This document shows positions 1-5,280 of a stretch of 5,280 bases of DNA, piece by piece. Position numbers and translations under genes: made by a program. Position 1 is the stretch's first letter. Every line of letters begins with the position of its first letter. Source of the stretch: JAOZMY01 sp964577975 (GTDB lineage Bacteria; Desulfobacterota; S145-22). Under the pieces are notes generated by a model, which was given only the letters and a program-made list of their open reading frames with translations, had not been told where the DNA came from and made no database searches. The stretch lies in contig CAZOBB010000064.1 in the NCBI GenBank assembly GCA_964577975.1, forward strand, positions 1 through 5,280, given 5' to 3'.

Positions 1-1
1 C

Positions 2-1273
2 TTAAGCGAGATCGATGTCCACGACATCGCGGAGCTGCTGGAGAACCTCGACGAGAAGGAAGCGGTCATCGTCTTCAGGCTTGTTTCCAAGGACAAGGCC
101 TCGGATGTCTTCGCCGAGCTGGATCCGTCCTTGCAGGAATACCTCCTGAAACATATTGTCGGGAAGGAGCTGAAGGACCTGTTGGAGGATTTGTCGCCGG
201 ATGATCGGACGGCCCTGTTCGAGGACCTCCCCGGCCAGATGACCCAGAAGCTGCTCAACATCCTTCCCCCGGAGGAGCGGAAGGAATCGCTCCAGTTGCT
301 GGGGTATCCGGAGGAGAGTGTCGGGCGGCTGATGACGCCGGATTACGTCGCCGTCCGGCCACACTGGACGATCGAAAAGGCCATCGACCACATCAAGAAG
401 AGGGGCCGGGACGCGGAAACCATCAACATGATCTACGTGGTGGACGATCGCTGGAAGCTGGTGGATGACATTCCCATCCGGCGTTTTCTGCTCGCCGAGC
501 CGGGGCAGTCGGTGGCGGACATCATGGATCACAAGTTCATCGCGATCAATGCCCTGAAAGACCAGGAAGAGGCCTACCAGGTCATCAAGAAGTACAACCT
601 GAACGTTCTCCCTGTCGTTGACGGGGAGGGAATCCTGCTGGGCATCGTGACGGTGGACGACATCCTCGACGTGATCGAGGAGGAGGTCACGGAGGACTTC
701 CAGAAGGCCTCCGCCATCGTACCCATCGAGGAAAGCTACTACGCGGTCGGAATCGGCACGCTGTACAAGAAACGGGCGGGATGGCTCATGCTCCTGCTGG
801 TGGCGGATTTCCTCTCCTCCAGCGTGATCGCCCATTTTCAGGATGCCCTGCAGGCGGTGATCGCCCTGGCCTTTTTCATCCCCGTCTTGATCGACACGGG
901 GGGAAATATCGCCTCCCAGTCTTCCACCCTGATCATCCGGGCCCTGGCCATGGGGGAGCTGACGATCAGGAAGTGGTTCTCCGTGGTCAAGAAGGAGCTG
1001 GTGATCGGGCTGATGCTGGGATTGACCTTGGGACTCGTCCTCTACATACGGAGCTTTTTCTGGCGCGGCGGCCCGACGGTCGGCATGGTGGTGGGGATGG
1101 CCATGATGGCCATCAGCCTCTGGGCGAACCTCTTGGGCAGCCTGCTGCCGATCGTGCTGACCCGGTTCAAGCTGGACCCCGCCGTGATCAGCAGCCCGCT
1201 TTTGACGACCGTGGTGGACTCGACAGGGCTGCTCATCTACTTTTCCCTCGCCAGGGTCGTTTTCCGTTTTTGA
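2..1273 (+). CDS. mgtE: Magnesium transporter MgtE, 5' end cut by window edge
   Basis: MgtE proteins are dimeric inner-membrane Mg2+ channels gated by their cytoplasmic domains. The visible 423 residues lack roughly 25-30 N-terminal ones, judged against a usual length near 450. In order I see the helical MgtE N domain (to about base 310), a tandem CBS pair (about 325-720, ending in the acidic TVDDILDVIEEE segment), and a five-helix membrane domain (about 780-1270). The membrane signature FIPVLIDTGGNIASQ lies at 875-919. The last helix carries VVDSTGLLIYF, whose Asp (1217-1219) sits 17 residues from the C-terminus, as does the pore Mg2+-binding Asp of Thermus MgtE (18 residues from its end). 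The TTG at 131 is an internal Leu, not a start, because the frame is open and MgtE-like to the window edge. The first CBS domain has LVDDIPIR where many homologues have LVG-type residues. The regulator gene follows after 21 nt, suggesting cotranscription. Confidence 0.96.
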   Translation, partial: LSEIDVHDIAELLENLDEKEAVIVFRLVSKDKASDVFAELDPSLQEYLLKHIVGKELKDLLEDLSPDDRTALFEDLPGQMTQKLLNILPPEERKESLQLLGYPEESVGRLMTPDYVAVRPHWTIEKAIDHIKKRGRDAETINMIYVVDDRWKLVDDIPIRRFLLAEPGQSVADIMDHKFIAINALKDQEEAYQVIKKYNLNVLPVVDGEGILLGIVTVDDILDVIEEEVTEDFQKASAIVPIEESYYAVGIGTLYKKRAGWLMLLLVADFLSSSVIAHFQDALQAVIALAFFIPVLIDTGGNIASQSSTLIIRALAMGELTIRKWFSVVKKELVIGLMLGLTLGLVLYIRSFFWRGGPTVGMVVGMAMMAISLWANLLGSLLPIVLTRFKLDPAVISSPLLTTVVDSTGLLIYFSLARVVFRF

Positions 1274-1280
1274 CGTCAAG

Positions 1281-1297
1281 AAGAGGAGGCGCCGGTG
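1281..1297 (+). promoter_or_regulatory. Ribosome binding site and GTG start of the response regulator
   Basis: AAGAGGAGG at 1281-1289 lies 5 nt before the GTG at 1295. This fixes the start even though it leaves about 13 residues before the conserved receiver core (PRVLVIEDE). No ATG, GTG or TTG occurs in frame between this GTG and the core. The 21-nt gap after mgtE is almost filled by this site and leaves no room for a promoter or terminator. Confidence 0.8.
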
Positions 1298-2014
1298 GAA
1301 GGAAAGGAACGAAAACTGGAAGGGGCGGGAAAACCAAGGGTCCTCGTCATCGAGGACGAACCCACGATCCTGGAGTTCCTCGAGACGGGCCTTCGTTACG
1401 AGGGGTATGCCCCGACCGCTGTCCGTGAAGGGAAGAGGGGACTCGAATTGGCCCTCGAGGAAGCGTTCGACGTGATTATCCTGGATATCATGCTGCCCGA
1501 CATGGACGGGTTCGAGATCTGCAGGAGGATACGCGAGAGGGGAGAAACCGTCTCCATCCTGATGCTCACCGCGAAAAAGGAGATCGAAGACCGGGTCACG
1601 GGCCTCGACGCGGGGGCGGACGACTACCTGACAAAACCCTTCAGCTTCAAGGAGCTGCTCGCCCGGTTGCGCGCCCTCCTGCGGCGGAGCGGTCGGTACC
1701 GGGAGCCCGTCGAGTTCAGGGCGGCCGGTATCACCTTGAATGTGGAGACGCGGGAGGTGAGAAGGGAGGGGAACCTCCTGTCCCTGACGCCCACCGAGTT
1801 CGAGCTGTTGAAGATGTTTATGCAGCACCCGCGGCGGGTCTTCACGCGGGAGACCCTGCTGAACCGGGTGTGGGGATACCATTACATCGGGGACGCCAAC
1901 ATCGTGGACGTGCACGTGAGCCACCTGCGTGAAAAGCTGGGGGACAAGCCCCCCCGCCTCATCCGAACCCATTACGGCGTCGGCTACTCTTTCCATCCCG
2001 AGGAGGCGGCGTGA
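1295..2014 (+). CDS. OmpR/PhoB-family response regulator
   Basis: This is a 239-residue DNA-binding response regulator, expected to be phosphorylated by the kinase encoded immediately downstream. The receiver domain (about 15-130) has the acidic pair E20-D21, phosphoacceptor D64 in LDIMLPDMDG, switch T92 and conserved K114 in TKPF. The C-terminal winged helix (about 140-235) has the family hallmarks LTPTEFELL, RRVFTRETLL, the recognition-helix region NIVDVHVSHLREK and the terminal IRTHYGVGYSF. All phosphotransfer residues are present, so it should be functional. It resembles the MprA/CusR/QseB-type branch, but I cannot choose an orthologue by eye, so no symbol is given. It starts with GTG and overlaps the kinase start by 4 nt (GTGA). 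Phased repeats downstream of the kinase (3482-3520) are a candidate binding site. Confidence 0.96.
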   Translation: MEGKERKLEGAGKPRVLVIEDEPTILEFLETGLRYEGYAPTAVREGKRGLELALEEAFDVIILDIMLPDMDGFEICRRIRERGETVSILMLTAKKEIEDRVTGLDAGADDYLTKPFSFKELLARLRALLRRSGRYREPVEFRAAGITLNVETREVRREGNLLSLTPTEFELLKMFMQHPRRVFTRETLLNRVWGYHYIGDANIVDVHVSHLREKLGDKPPRLIRTHYGVGYSFHPEEAA

Positions 2015-3468
2015 AAACCTGGTCGCGCCTCTCTCTCCGGCTCCGGCTGACCCTCTTGTTCGTTGGGGTGCTGGCCATCCTTCTGTCCGTGATGGGATGG
2101 GTTTTCTATCAGGACGCGCGGGACCTCCTCGTGGAAACCACCGCCGCCCACCTGCGGGCGCGGGCCAAGCCGATTATCGAACACTGGCTTTACGGGAAGC
2201 CTTTGCTGACGACGGGAAAACAGGGGACCCCAAAACGCCGGCCATTGAAGGAAATAGCCCCCTTCCTGGCTCGGGACCTGACATCCCGGAACACGACGGC
2301 CCTCATCCTGGATGAACGGGGACGGAGGCTGGCGGACGGGAAGAGGCTCCCAGAGGAGCCGGACTCCGCGCCCCCCGTCCCGCGTTACGTCCGGCAGGCC
2401 TTGAAAGGGAAGAACGAGGTGACCTATGAAATCCGCCGCGACTCCCTTCCCTTCCTGGTGGTCCTCATTCCCCTCCGGACGTCCCCCGGCTCCCGGAACA
2501 TCGTGGGTGTCGTCCAGCTCACGTCATCCCTGGCGTCGGTGGAAAAGACCCTCGCGCGGCACGGCCTCATGCTGGCGGGCATGGCCTTTCTCGCCCTCCT
2601 CGCCGGCTCGATCCTGGGCCTCCTGGTGGTTTCCTCCTCTCTGGATGAGCTGAAGACAATGGTTTCCACGTGTCGTGCCATCGCGGACGGAAACCTGGGT
2701 CGCCGGGTGGCCCTGCCCGAGCGGAAGGATGAAATCGGGCAACTGGCCCACGCCTTCGACGGAATGGTGGACCGCCTCGCCGAGACGATGGGGGCGCAGC
2801 GCCGCTTCATCGCCAACGCGGCCCACGAGCTGCGGACGCCCCTGACGGCCCTTCAGGGATCGCTGGAGGTTTTACTCAGAGGGGTTCAGGATGATCCCGC
2901 CGCCGCGGCGCGCCTGATCCAGGGGATGTATCGGGAAGTGACGAAGCTGTCCCGCCTTTGCGAACGCCTGCTCGACCTGAGCCGCATGGAGGGCGTGGGC
3001 AGCCTCCACAAGCAACCAATCGCATTGAGGGATTTTTTCGAAGGGCTTCTGCCCCAGTTGGAGCGGCTCGCCCCGGACCGTGAGTGGGTTCTTGACGCGG
3101 GGCCCCATGTCACGCTTCAATTCGATCCGGAAATGTTCCGACAAGTCTTCTTCAACCTGGCCCAGAACGCCGCCCAGCATACGGCGCCGGGAGGGCGCAT
3201 CGTCGTGGGATGGCGCCTCGCCACGCGCCCGGAGGGAGTGACACTCTACGTCTCCGACGACGGAGAAGGAATCGATCCGGAAGACCTGCCCCATGTCTTC
3301 GAGCCGTTCTACCGGGGGCGGACACGGGGAACGGACGAGACGGGAAGCGGAACCGGCCTCGGCCTGAGCATCGTGAAGGCCATTGTCACGGCCCACGGCG
3401 GCAAGGTTGAAGTTCAAAGTGTCCCGGGAAAGGGAACTAAGATCATCCTCTCCGTTCCTTTCGGGTAA
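2011..3468 (+). CDS. Membrane sensor histidine kinase, HAMP-HisKA-HATPase
   Basis: A 485-residue sensor kinase, the likely partner of the upstream regulator. Domain order: short basic N-terminus; membrane helix 1 (about 12-32); extracytoplasmic sensor (about 33-185); membrane helix 2 (about 186-208); HAMP (about 209-260); HisKA with H-box ANAAHELRTPLTAL and phosphoacceptor H272; HATPase_c with N-box FFNLAQNAAQH (N382, N386), G1 box SDDGEGI (D416), F box FEPFYRG and G2 box GTGLGL (447-452). All catalytic boxes are intact. The sensor region resembles no domain I can name; its first half (about 47-81) is strongly basic. The GTG start at 2011 has AGGAGG at 2001-2006, and the GTGA overlap with the regulator stop implies translational coupling. 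It looks like the BaeS/QseC/MprB style of kinase. The signal cannot be read from the sequence. Confidence 0.95.
   Translation: MKTWSRLSLRLRLTLLFVGVLAILLSVMGWVFYQDARDLLVETTAAHLRARAKPIIEHWLYGKPLLTTGKQGTPKRRPLKEIAPFLARDLTSRNTTALILDERGRRLADGKRLPEEPDSAPPVPRYVRQALKGKNEVTYEIRRDSLPFLVVLIPLRTSPGSRNIVGVVQLTSSLASVEKTLARHGLMLAGMAFLALLAGSILGLLVVSSSLDELKTMVSTCRAIADGNLGRRVALPERKDEIGQLAHAFDGMVDRLAETMGAQRRFIANAAHELRTPLTALQGSLEVLLRGVQDDPAAAARLIQGMYREVTKLSRLCERLLDLSRMEGVGSLHKQPIALRDFFEGLLPQLERLAPDREWVLDAGPHVTLQFDPEMFRQVFFNLAQNAAQHTAPGGRIVVGWRLATRPEGVTLYVSDDGEGIDPEDLPHVFEPFYRGRTRGTDETGSGTGLGLSIVKAIVTAHGGKVEVQSVPGKGTKIILSVPFG
3423..3465 (+). terminator. Possible weak hairpin at the end of the kinase gene
   Basis: The segment CCCGGGAAAGGGAAC (3423-3437) can pair with GTTCCTTTCGGG (3454-3465), giving 12 pairs with two bulges (2 nt and 1 nt) and a 16-nt loop. 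A T/C-rich run follows the stop codon. The position suits partial termination after the kinase. However, the large loop, the bulges, the location inside coding sequence and the lack of an uninterrupted T-tract make it a weak candidate. Confidence 0.25.
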
Positions 3469-3481
3469 TTTCTTTCAAATC

Positions 3482-3535
3482 TTCATCATTTCTTCATCTT
3501 TCGTTCAGGACTTCTTAAGGCTTACCGTGTATCCT
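3482..3535 (+). promoter_or_regulatory. Candidate response-regulator box and promoter, four 11-bp-phased repeats
   Basis: In the gap after the kinase gene, TTCATC (3482), TTCATC (3493), TTCAGG (3504) and TTAAGG (3515) begin exactly 11 bp apart. OmpR/PhoB-family regulators bind as head-to-tail dimers to direct repeats of about 11 bp, often in place of a -35 element. A possible -10, TATCCT (3530-3535), begins 9 bp after the last repeat, and I see no good -35. A start near 3542 would give a leader of about 22 nt, just enough for the ribosome site. The repeats and spacing are seen; regulator binding and promoter activity are inferred. Confidence 0.5.
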
Positions 3536-3548
3536 TTCCATTGGACAC

Positions 3549-3560
3549 AAAGGAGGTGAT
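3549..3560 (+). promoter_or_regulatory. Extended Shine-Dalgarno of the small lipoprotein gene
   Basis: AAAGGAGGTGAT matches the complement of the usual bacterial 16S 3' end over 12 nt, far longer than the 5-6 nt seen before the other genes here. It decides the ATG at 3564 and suggests a strongly translated product. Confidence 0.75.
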
Positions 3561-3563
3561 GAC

Positions 3564-3857
3564 ATGCGGGGAAAAATCGGAATAGCCATCGCGGGACTGG
3601 GACTCCTTGCGGGGTGCGCTCCATTGGGCCCTCCGCCCCCTCTCTTCGGGCCGGGCCCCTGGGGCGGCATGGGACTGCTTCTACTGATCGTGATCGGGGC
3701 CGGGATCTATGTTTTGATCAGAAAATCTTCTCCCGATCCTACTCCCAAAAGGGATCAGCTCGTGGAGACCCTAAACGACATCCACGAGCGGCTGAAGAGG
3801 CTGGAAGAGAAGATCGACGCGATGGAAAAGGAAAAAGACCTGGATAAGAAAGACTAA
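3564..3857 (+). CDS. Small lipoprotein with membrane helix and coiled-coil tail
   Basis: A 97-residue protein of unknown function. The N-terminus is a short lipoprotein signal ending in lipobox LLAGC, with C18 as the lipidated residue. A Pro/Gly-rich stretch (about 19-35) leads to a hydrophobic helix (about 36-53, GLLLLIVIGAGIYVLI) followed by RK. Then comes a highly charged predicted coiled coil (about 62-97) ending in a Lys/Asp/Glu-rich tail. By the positive-inside rule the coiled coil should be cytoplasmic, with the lipidated end outside the inner membrane. The helix plus short charged coiled coil resembles PspB-type membrane proteins in layout only; I claim no homology. Alternatively the lipobox is fortuitous and the protein has two membrane helices. 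It is the first gene after the candidate regulator box and probably heads an operon, with the next gene 24 nt away. Confidence 0.85.
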   Translation: MRGKIGIAIAGLGLLAGCAPLGPPPPLFGPGPWGGMGLLLLIVIGAGIYVLIRKSSPDPTPKRDQLVETLNDIHERLKRLEEKIDAMEKEKDLDKKD

Positions 3858-3864
3858 TTGGTGT

Positions 3865-3873
3865 AAAGGAGGG
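3865..3873 (+). promoter_or_regulatory. Ribosome binding site of the proline-rich protein gene
   Basis: AAAGGAGGG lies 8 nt before the ATG at 3882, in the 24-nt gap after the lipoprotein gene. It supports this start over the in-frame ATG five codons downstream. The gap holds no visible terminator or promoter, so the two genes are probably cotranscribed. Confidence 0.75.
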
Positions 3874-3881
3874 TATTTGAA

Positions 3882-4544
3882 ATGAAGCGTAAAACGATGA
3901 CAGGTGTGTTTGGCCTCGTCCTCTTGATCGGGGCGGGCGTGGCGGTGGCGTTGACCCCGCCACCGCCACCGAATGCGGGAAACGGCATGGCACCCCCAGC
4001 GGGAGTGGAGCCGGGACCACCCCGGGTGGCCGGGGAGCAAGGACCGCCGCCCCCGCCGGCGCCTCGCGCGGACGTGGAACGCCCCGCTCCACCGCCCCCG
4101 GGAAGAGAGATTTCTCCCGTCGAAGGGACGGAAACCGCCGTCTCGACGGTCCGGGAGATCGCCCGTTCCTTGAAACCGGGACCGGTCTGGGAAAGGCGGG
4201 GGCCGGCGGGGGAAGTTGAACTCAAAGCGGCCCTCGTCTACGGGAAAAGGTGCGTAGCGGTGCTTACCCTGGATCCTAAGACGGGAGAACCCTTCCCGTT
4301 GGGATGGCGGCCGCCCCGGAATCTTTCCGCGGCCCGATGGAAGGCCGTAAAAGGGGTCCTGCCTGCCATCGTGGAGAGGCTGAAGCCCCTCGATGGCGCG
4401 GAATATAGGGAACCAGAAAACGTGTGGGTAGTCCCGATCGCGTATCGGAGCGAGATCGTAACATACCTTAAAATCGCAAGGGACGGGAGAGAGGTCATTC
4501 CGGACTACCCGGCCGAACAGGAGATGCGCGCCCTTGGCCAATAA
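3882..4544 (+). CDS. Exported proline-rich protein with unrecognised C-terminal domain
   Basis: A 220-residue protein I do not recognise. Residues 1-24 form a typical Sec signal (KRK, then a hydrophobic core, ending GVAVA before LT), with probable cleavage near 23/24. I see no lipobox, so it is likely periplasmic, or membrane-anchored if uncleaved. Residues 25-80 form a low-complexity linker with 22 prolines, including runs at 26-30, 55-59 and 70-73. Residues about 81-216 look like a compact alpha/beta domain with several beta-like segments (VELKAALVY, CVAVLTLD, VWVVPIAY, EIVTYLKI) and a single Cys, C124. I find no enzymatic motif. Proline-rich linkers of this kind usually span periplasm or cell wall, or bind partners. 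Base composition matches the neighbours. It sits between the small lipoprotein and the permease genes and overlaps the latter by 11 nt, suggesting related roles. Confidence 0.88.
   Translation: MKRKTMTGVFGLVLLIGAGVAVALTPPPPPNAGNGMAPPAGVEPGPPRVAGEQGPPPPPAPRADVERPAPPPPGREISPVEGTETAVSTVREIARSLKPGPVWERRGPAGEVELKAALVYGKRCVAVLTLDPKTGEPFPLGWRPPRNLSAARWKAVKGVLPAIVERLKPLDGAEYREPENVWVVPIAYRSEIVTYLKIARDGREVIPDYPAEQEMRALGQ
3939..3969 (+). repeat. Perfect 12-bp inverted repeat inside the proline-rich gene
   Basis: GTGGCGGTGGCG (3939-3950) and CGCCACCGCCAC (3958-3969) are exact reverse complements around the 7-nt loop TTGACCC. The arms encode the Ala/Val end of the signal peptide and the first proline run, so codon content may explain it. 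As RNA it would be a very stable hairpin starting about 57 nt into the gene. Confidence 0.6.
4518..4536 (+). promoter_or_regulatory. Ribosome site and TTG start of the permease gene
   Basis: CAGGAG (4518-4523) precedes the TTG at 4534 by 10 nt, all within the end of the proline-rich gene. In this frame a stop lies at 4459-4461. No ATG, GTG or other TTG occurs between it and 4534. The next ATG (4618) would remove most of the first membrane helix. TTG is therefore the best start, with probable translational coupling. Confidence 0.65.
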
Positions 4545-5280
4545 GGTTTTTGAAAAGATAGCGGGGGAATGGCTTCTCGTCGGCAGCCTGCTGGGGCTGG
4601 CGGCCACCTCCCTTTGGATGGGCCGTTTCCCCGCGTATTCCGCCACCGATTTTCACGTGGTCTATATCCTTTTCGTCTTCCTGATTATCATCAAGGGTCT
4701 GGAGGAAAGCCGTTTCCTGAAAGTGATCGCGGTAAGCGTGGAGACGGGGAAGGGGCTCGCGGTGAAACTCGTCTTCTTGACGGCGGTCCTCTCCATGTTC
4801 GTCACGAACGACGTGGCCCTGCTGACCGTGGTTCCTTTGACCTTGGCCCTCGAGATGGAGAAAAAATATCGCGTGGTCATCCTTGAGGCCTTGAGCGCCA
4901 ACGCCGCCTCGGCCCTGACTCCCTTCGGGAATCCACAGAATATCTTCATCTTTTACCACTACCATCTCCATCCCGTGGCCTTCGTGAAGGCCATTTTCCC
5001 CTTCTTCCTGATCTTCGTGGGGATCGTTCTCCTGCTGGCCATGAGGGTGGGCGAGGCACCGGGCGGCCGTCGACCGGAACGCATGACCGTGGAGGGGAGG
5101 GGATGGCTCTACGCGGGGTTTTTCCTCGTGTTTGTCGTGGCGGTCCTGAAATTCGCCCCCCTATGGCTGGGGTTGATTCCGCTGATCTACGCCCTGGCGG
5201 CGGACCGGCGGAGCTTGAAGATCGACTGGCTCCTCCTGCTGACCTTTCTCGCCTTCTTCGGCTTCACCGACAACCTCGTT
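4534..5280 (+). CDS. ArsB/NhaD/SLC13-superfamily permease, 3' end beyond window
   Basis: The 249 visible residues form a polytopic inner-membrane protein of the ion transporter superfamily that includes ArsB, NhaD, CitMHS and SLC13/DASS carriers. After the start MANKVFEKIAGEWLL come helices at about 13-30, 40-55, 76-90, 95-107, 150-170, 190-205, 209-222 and 231-243 (rough). Two signature segments are visible: FVTNDVALLTVVPLTLAL (89-106), and ANAASALTPFGNPQNIFIF (122-140), which carries the GNPQN hairpin motif. A further GFTDNL (243-248) lies at the window end. These suit an anion or citrate-type permease or a Na+/H+ antiporter; substrate and coupling ion cannot be decided. Family members are usually about 360-430 residues, so a third or more is missing. 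The gene begins 11 bases inside the preceding one, so it probably belongs to the same operon. Confidence 0.88.
   Translation, partial: MANKVFEKIAGEWLLVGSLLGLAATSLWMGRFPAYSATDFHVVYILFVFLIIIKGLEESRFLKVIAVSVETGKGLAVKLVFLTAVLSMFVTNDVALLTVVPLTLALEMEKKYRVVILEALSANAASALTPFGNPQNIFIFYHYHLHPVAFVKAIFPFFLIFVGIVLLLAMRVGEAPGGRRPERMTVEGRGWLYAGFFLVFVVAVLKFAPLWLGLIPLIYALAADRRSLKIDWLLLLTFLAFFGFTDNLV

Noticed and set aside
131..133. TTG as a possible mgtE start
   Set aside because: The upstream frame is open to the window edge and continues the MgtE N domain; starting here would remove part of that domain.
781..1428. A 215-codon + strand open frame in another frame of mgtE and the regulator
   Set aside because: It overlaps the conserved MgtE membrane domain and the receiver domain, and the product is Gly/Arg/Pro-rich without motifs.
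2..1996. A 664-codon open frame on the - strand opposite mgtE and the response regulator
   Set aside because: It lies exactly antisense to two clear genes, its translation is low-complexity His/Asp/Gln/Arg-rich with no domain, and it follows from GC-rich third positions of the + strand genes.
2345..2360. Six-bp inverted repeat GGCTCC/GGAGCC with a CAGA loop inside the kinase gene
   Set aside because: Short, within the sensor-domain coding sequence, with no T-run or regulatory context; expected by chance in GC-rich DNA.
3535..3563. Possible sigma-54 type promoter near TTGGACAC
   Set aside because: There is no GG/GC pair at the required -24/-12 spacing.
3957..4100. Proline codon runs as a DNA tandem repeat
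   Set aside because: The three runs use varied codons and uneven spacing, so this is protein low complexity rather than a repeat array.
3771..4646. A 291-codon open frame on the - strand opposite the proline-rich gene
   Set aside because: It crosses three + strand genes with good ribosome sites, has no convincing ribosome site or domain, and its Arg/Pro-rich translation mirrors the GC-rich sense codons.

Overview
The window is GC-rich (about 60% by eye), gene-dense and coded entirely on the + strand. Strong GGAGG-type ribosome sites, overlapping stops and starts, and the protein families suggest a free-living Gram-negative bacterium. The style of MgtE and of the SLC13-like permease points loosely to Desulfobacterota (Syntrophales or Geobacter-like) or a neighbouring phylum. 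This placement is an impression, not a result.

Layout: (1) 2-1273, a magnesium channel/transporter MgtE missing only its extreme N-terminus; (2) 1295-2014, an OmpR/PhoB-type response regulator with a GTG start 21 nt after mgtE; (3) 2011-3468, its membrane histidine kinase, overlapping by 4 nt; (4) 3469-3563, the only real intergenic gap, AT-richer, with four 11-bp-phased TTCATC-like repeats, a possible -10 and a 12-nt Shine-Dalgarno sequence; (5) 3564-3857, a small lipoprotein with a second membrane helix and a charged coiled-coil tail; (6) 3882-4544, an exported protein with a proline-rich linker and an unrecognised C-terminal domain; (7) 4534-5280 (runs off the end), an ArsB/NhaD/SLC13-superfamily permease starting at a TTG inside the end of the previous gene.

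Interpretation: mgtE, the regulator and the kinase look like one transcription unit. The phased repeats have the geometry of an OmpR/PhoB-family binding site that replaces the -35 element. The simplest model is therefore that the two-component system activates the lipoprotein, proline-rich protein and permease genes lying directly downstream. This would be an envelope- or ion-responsive module of two ion transporters, a two-component system and two uncharacterised envelope proteins. The gene families and DNA elements are seen in the sequence; the regulatory link and the signal are inference. The two small envelope proteins are the least explained part of the window. No RNA genes, mobile elements or CRISPR arrays were found.
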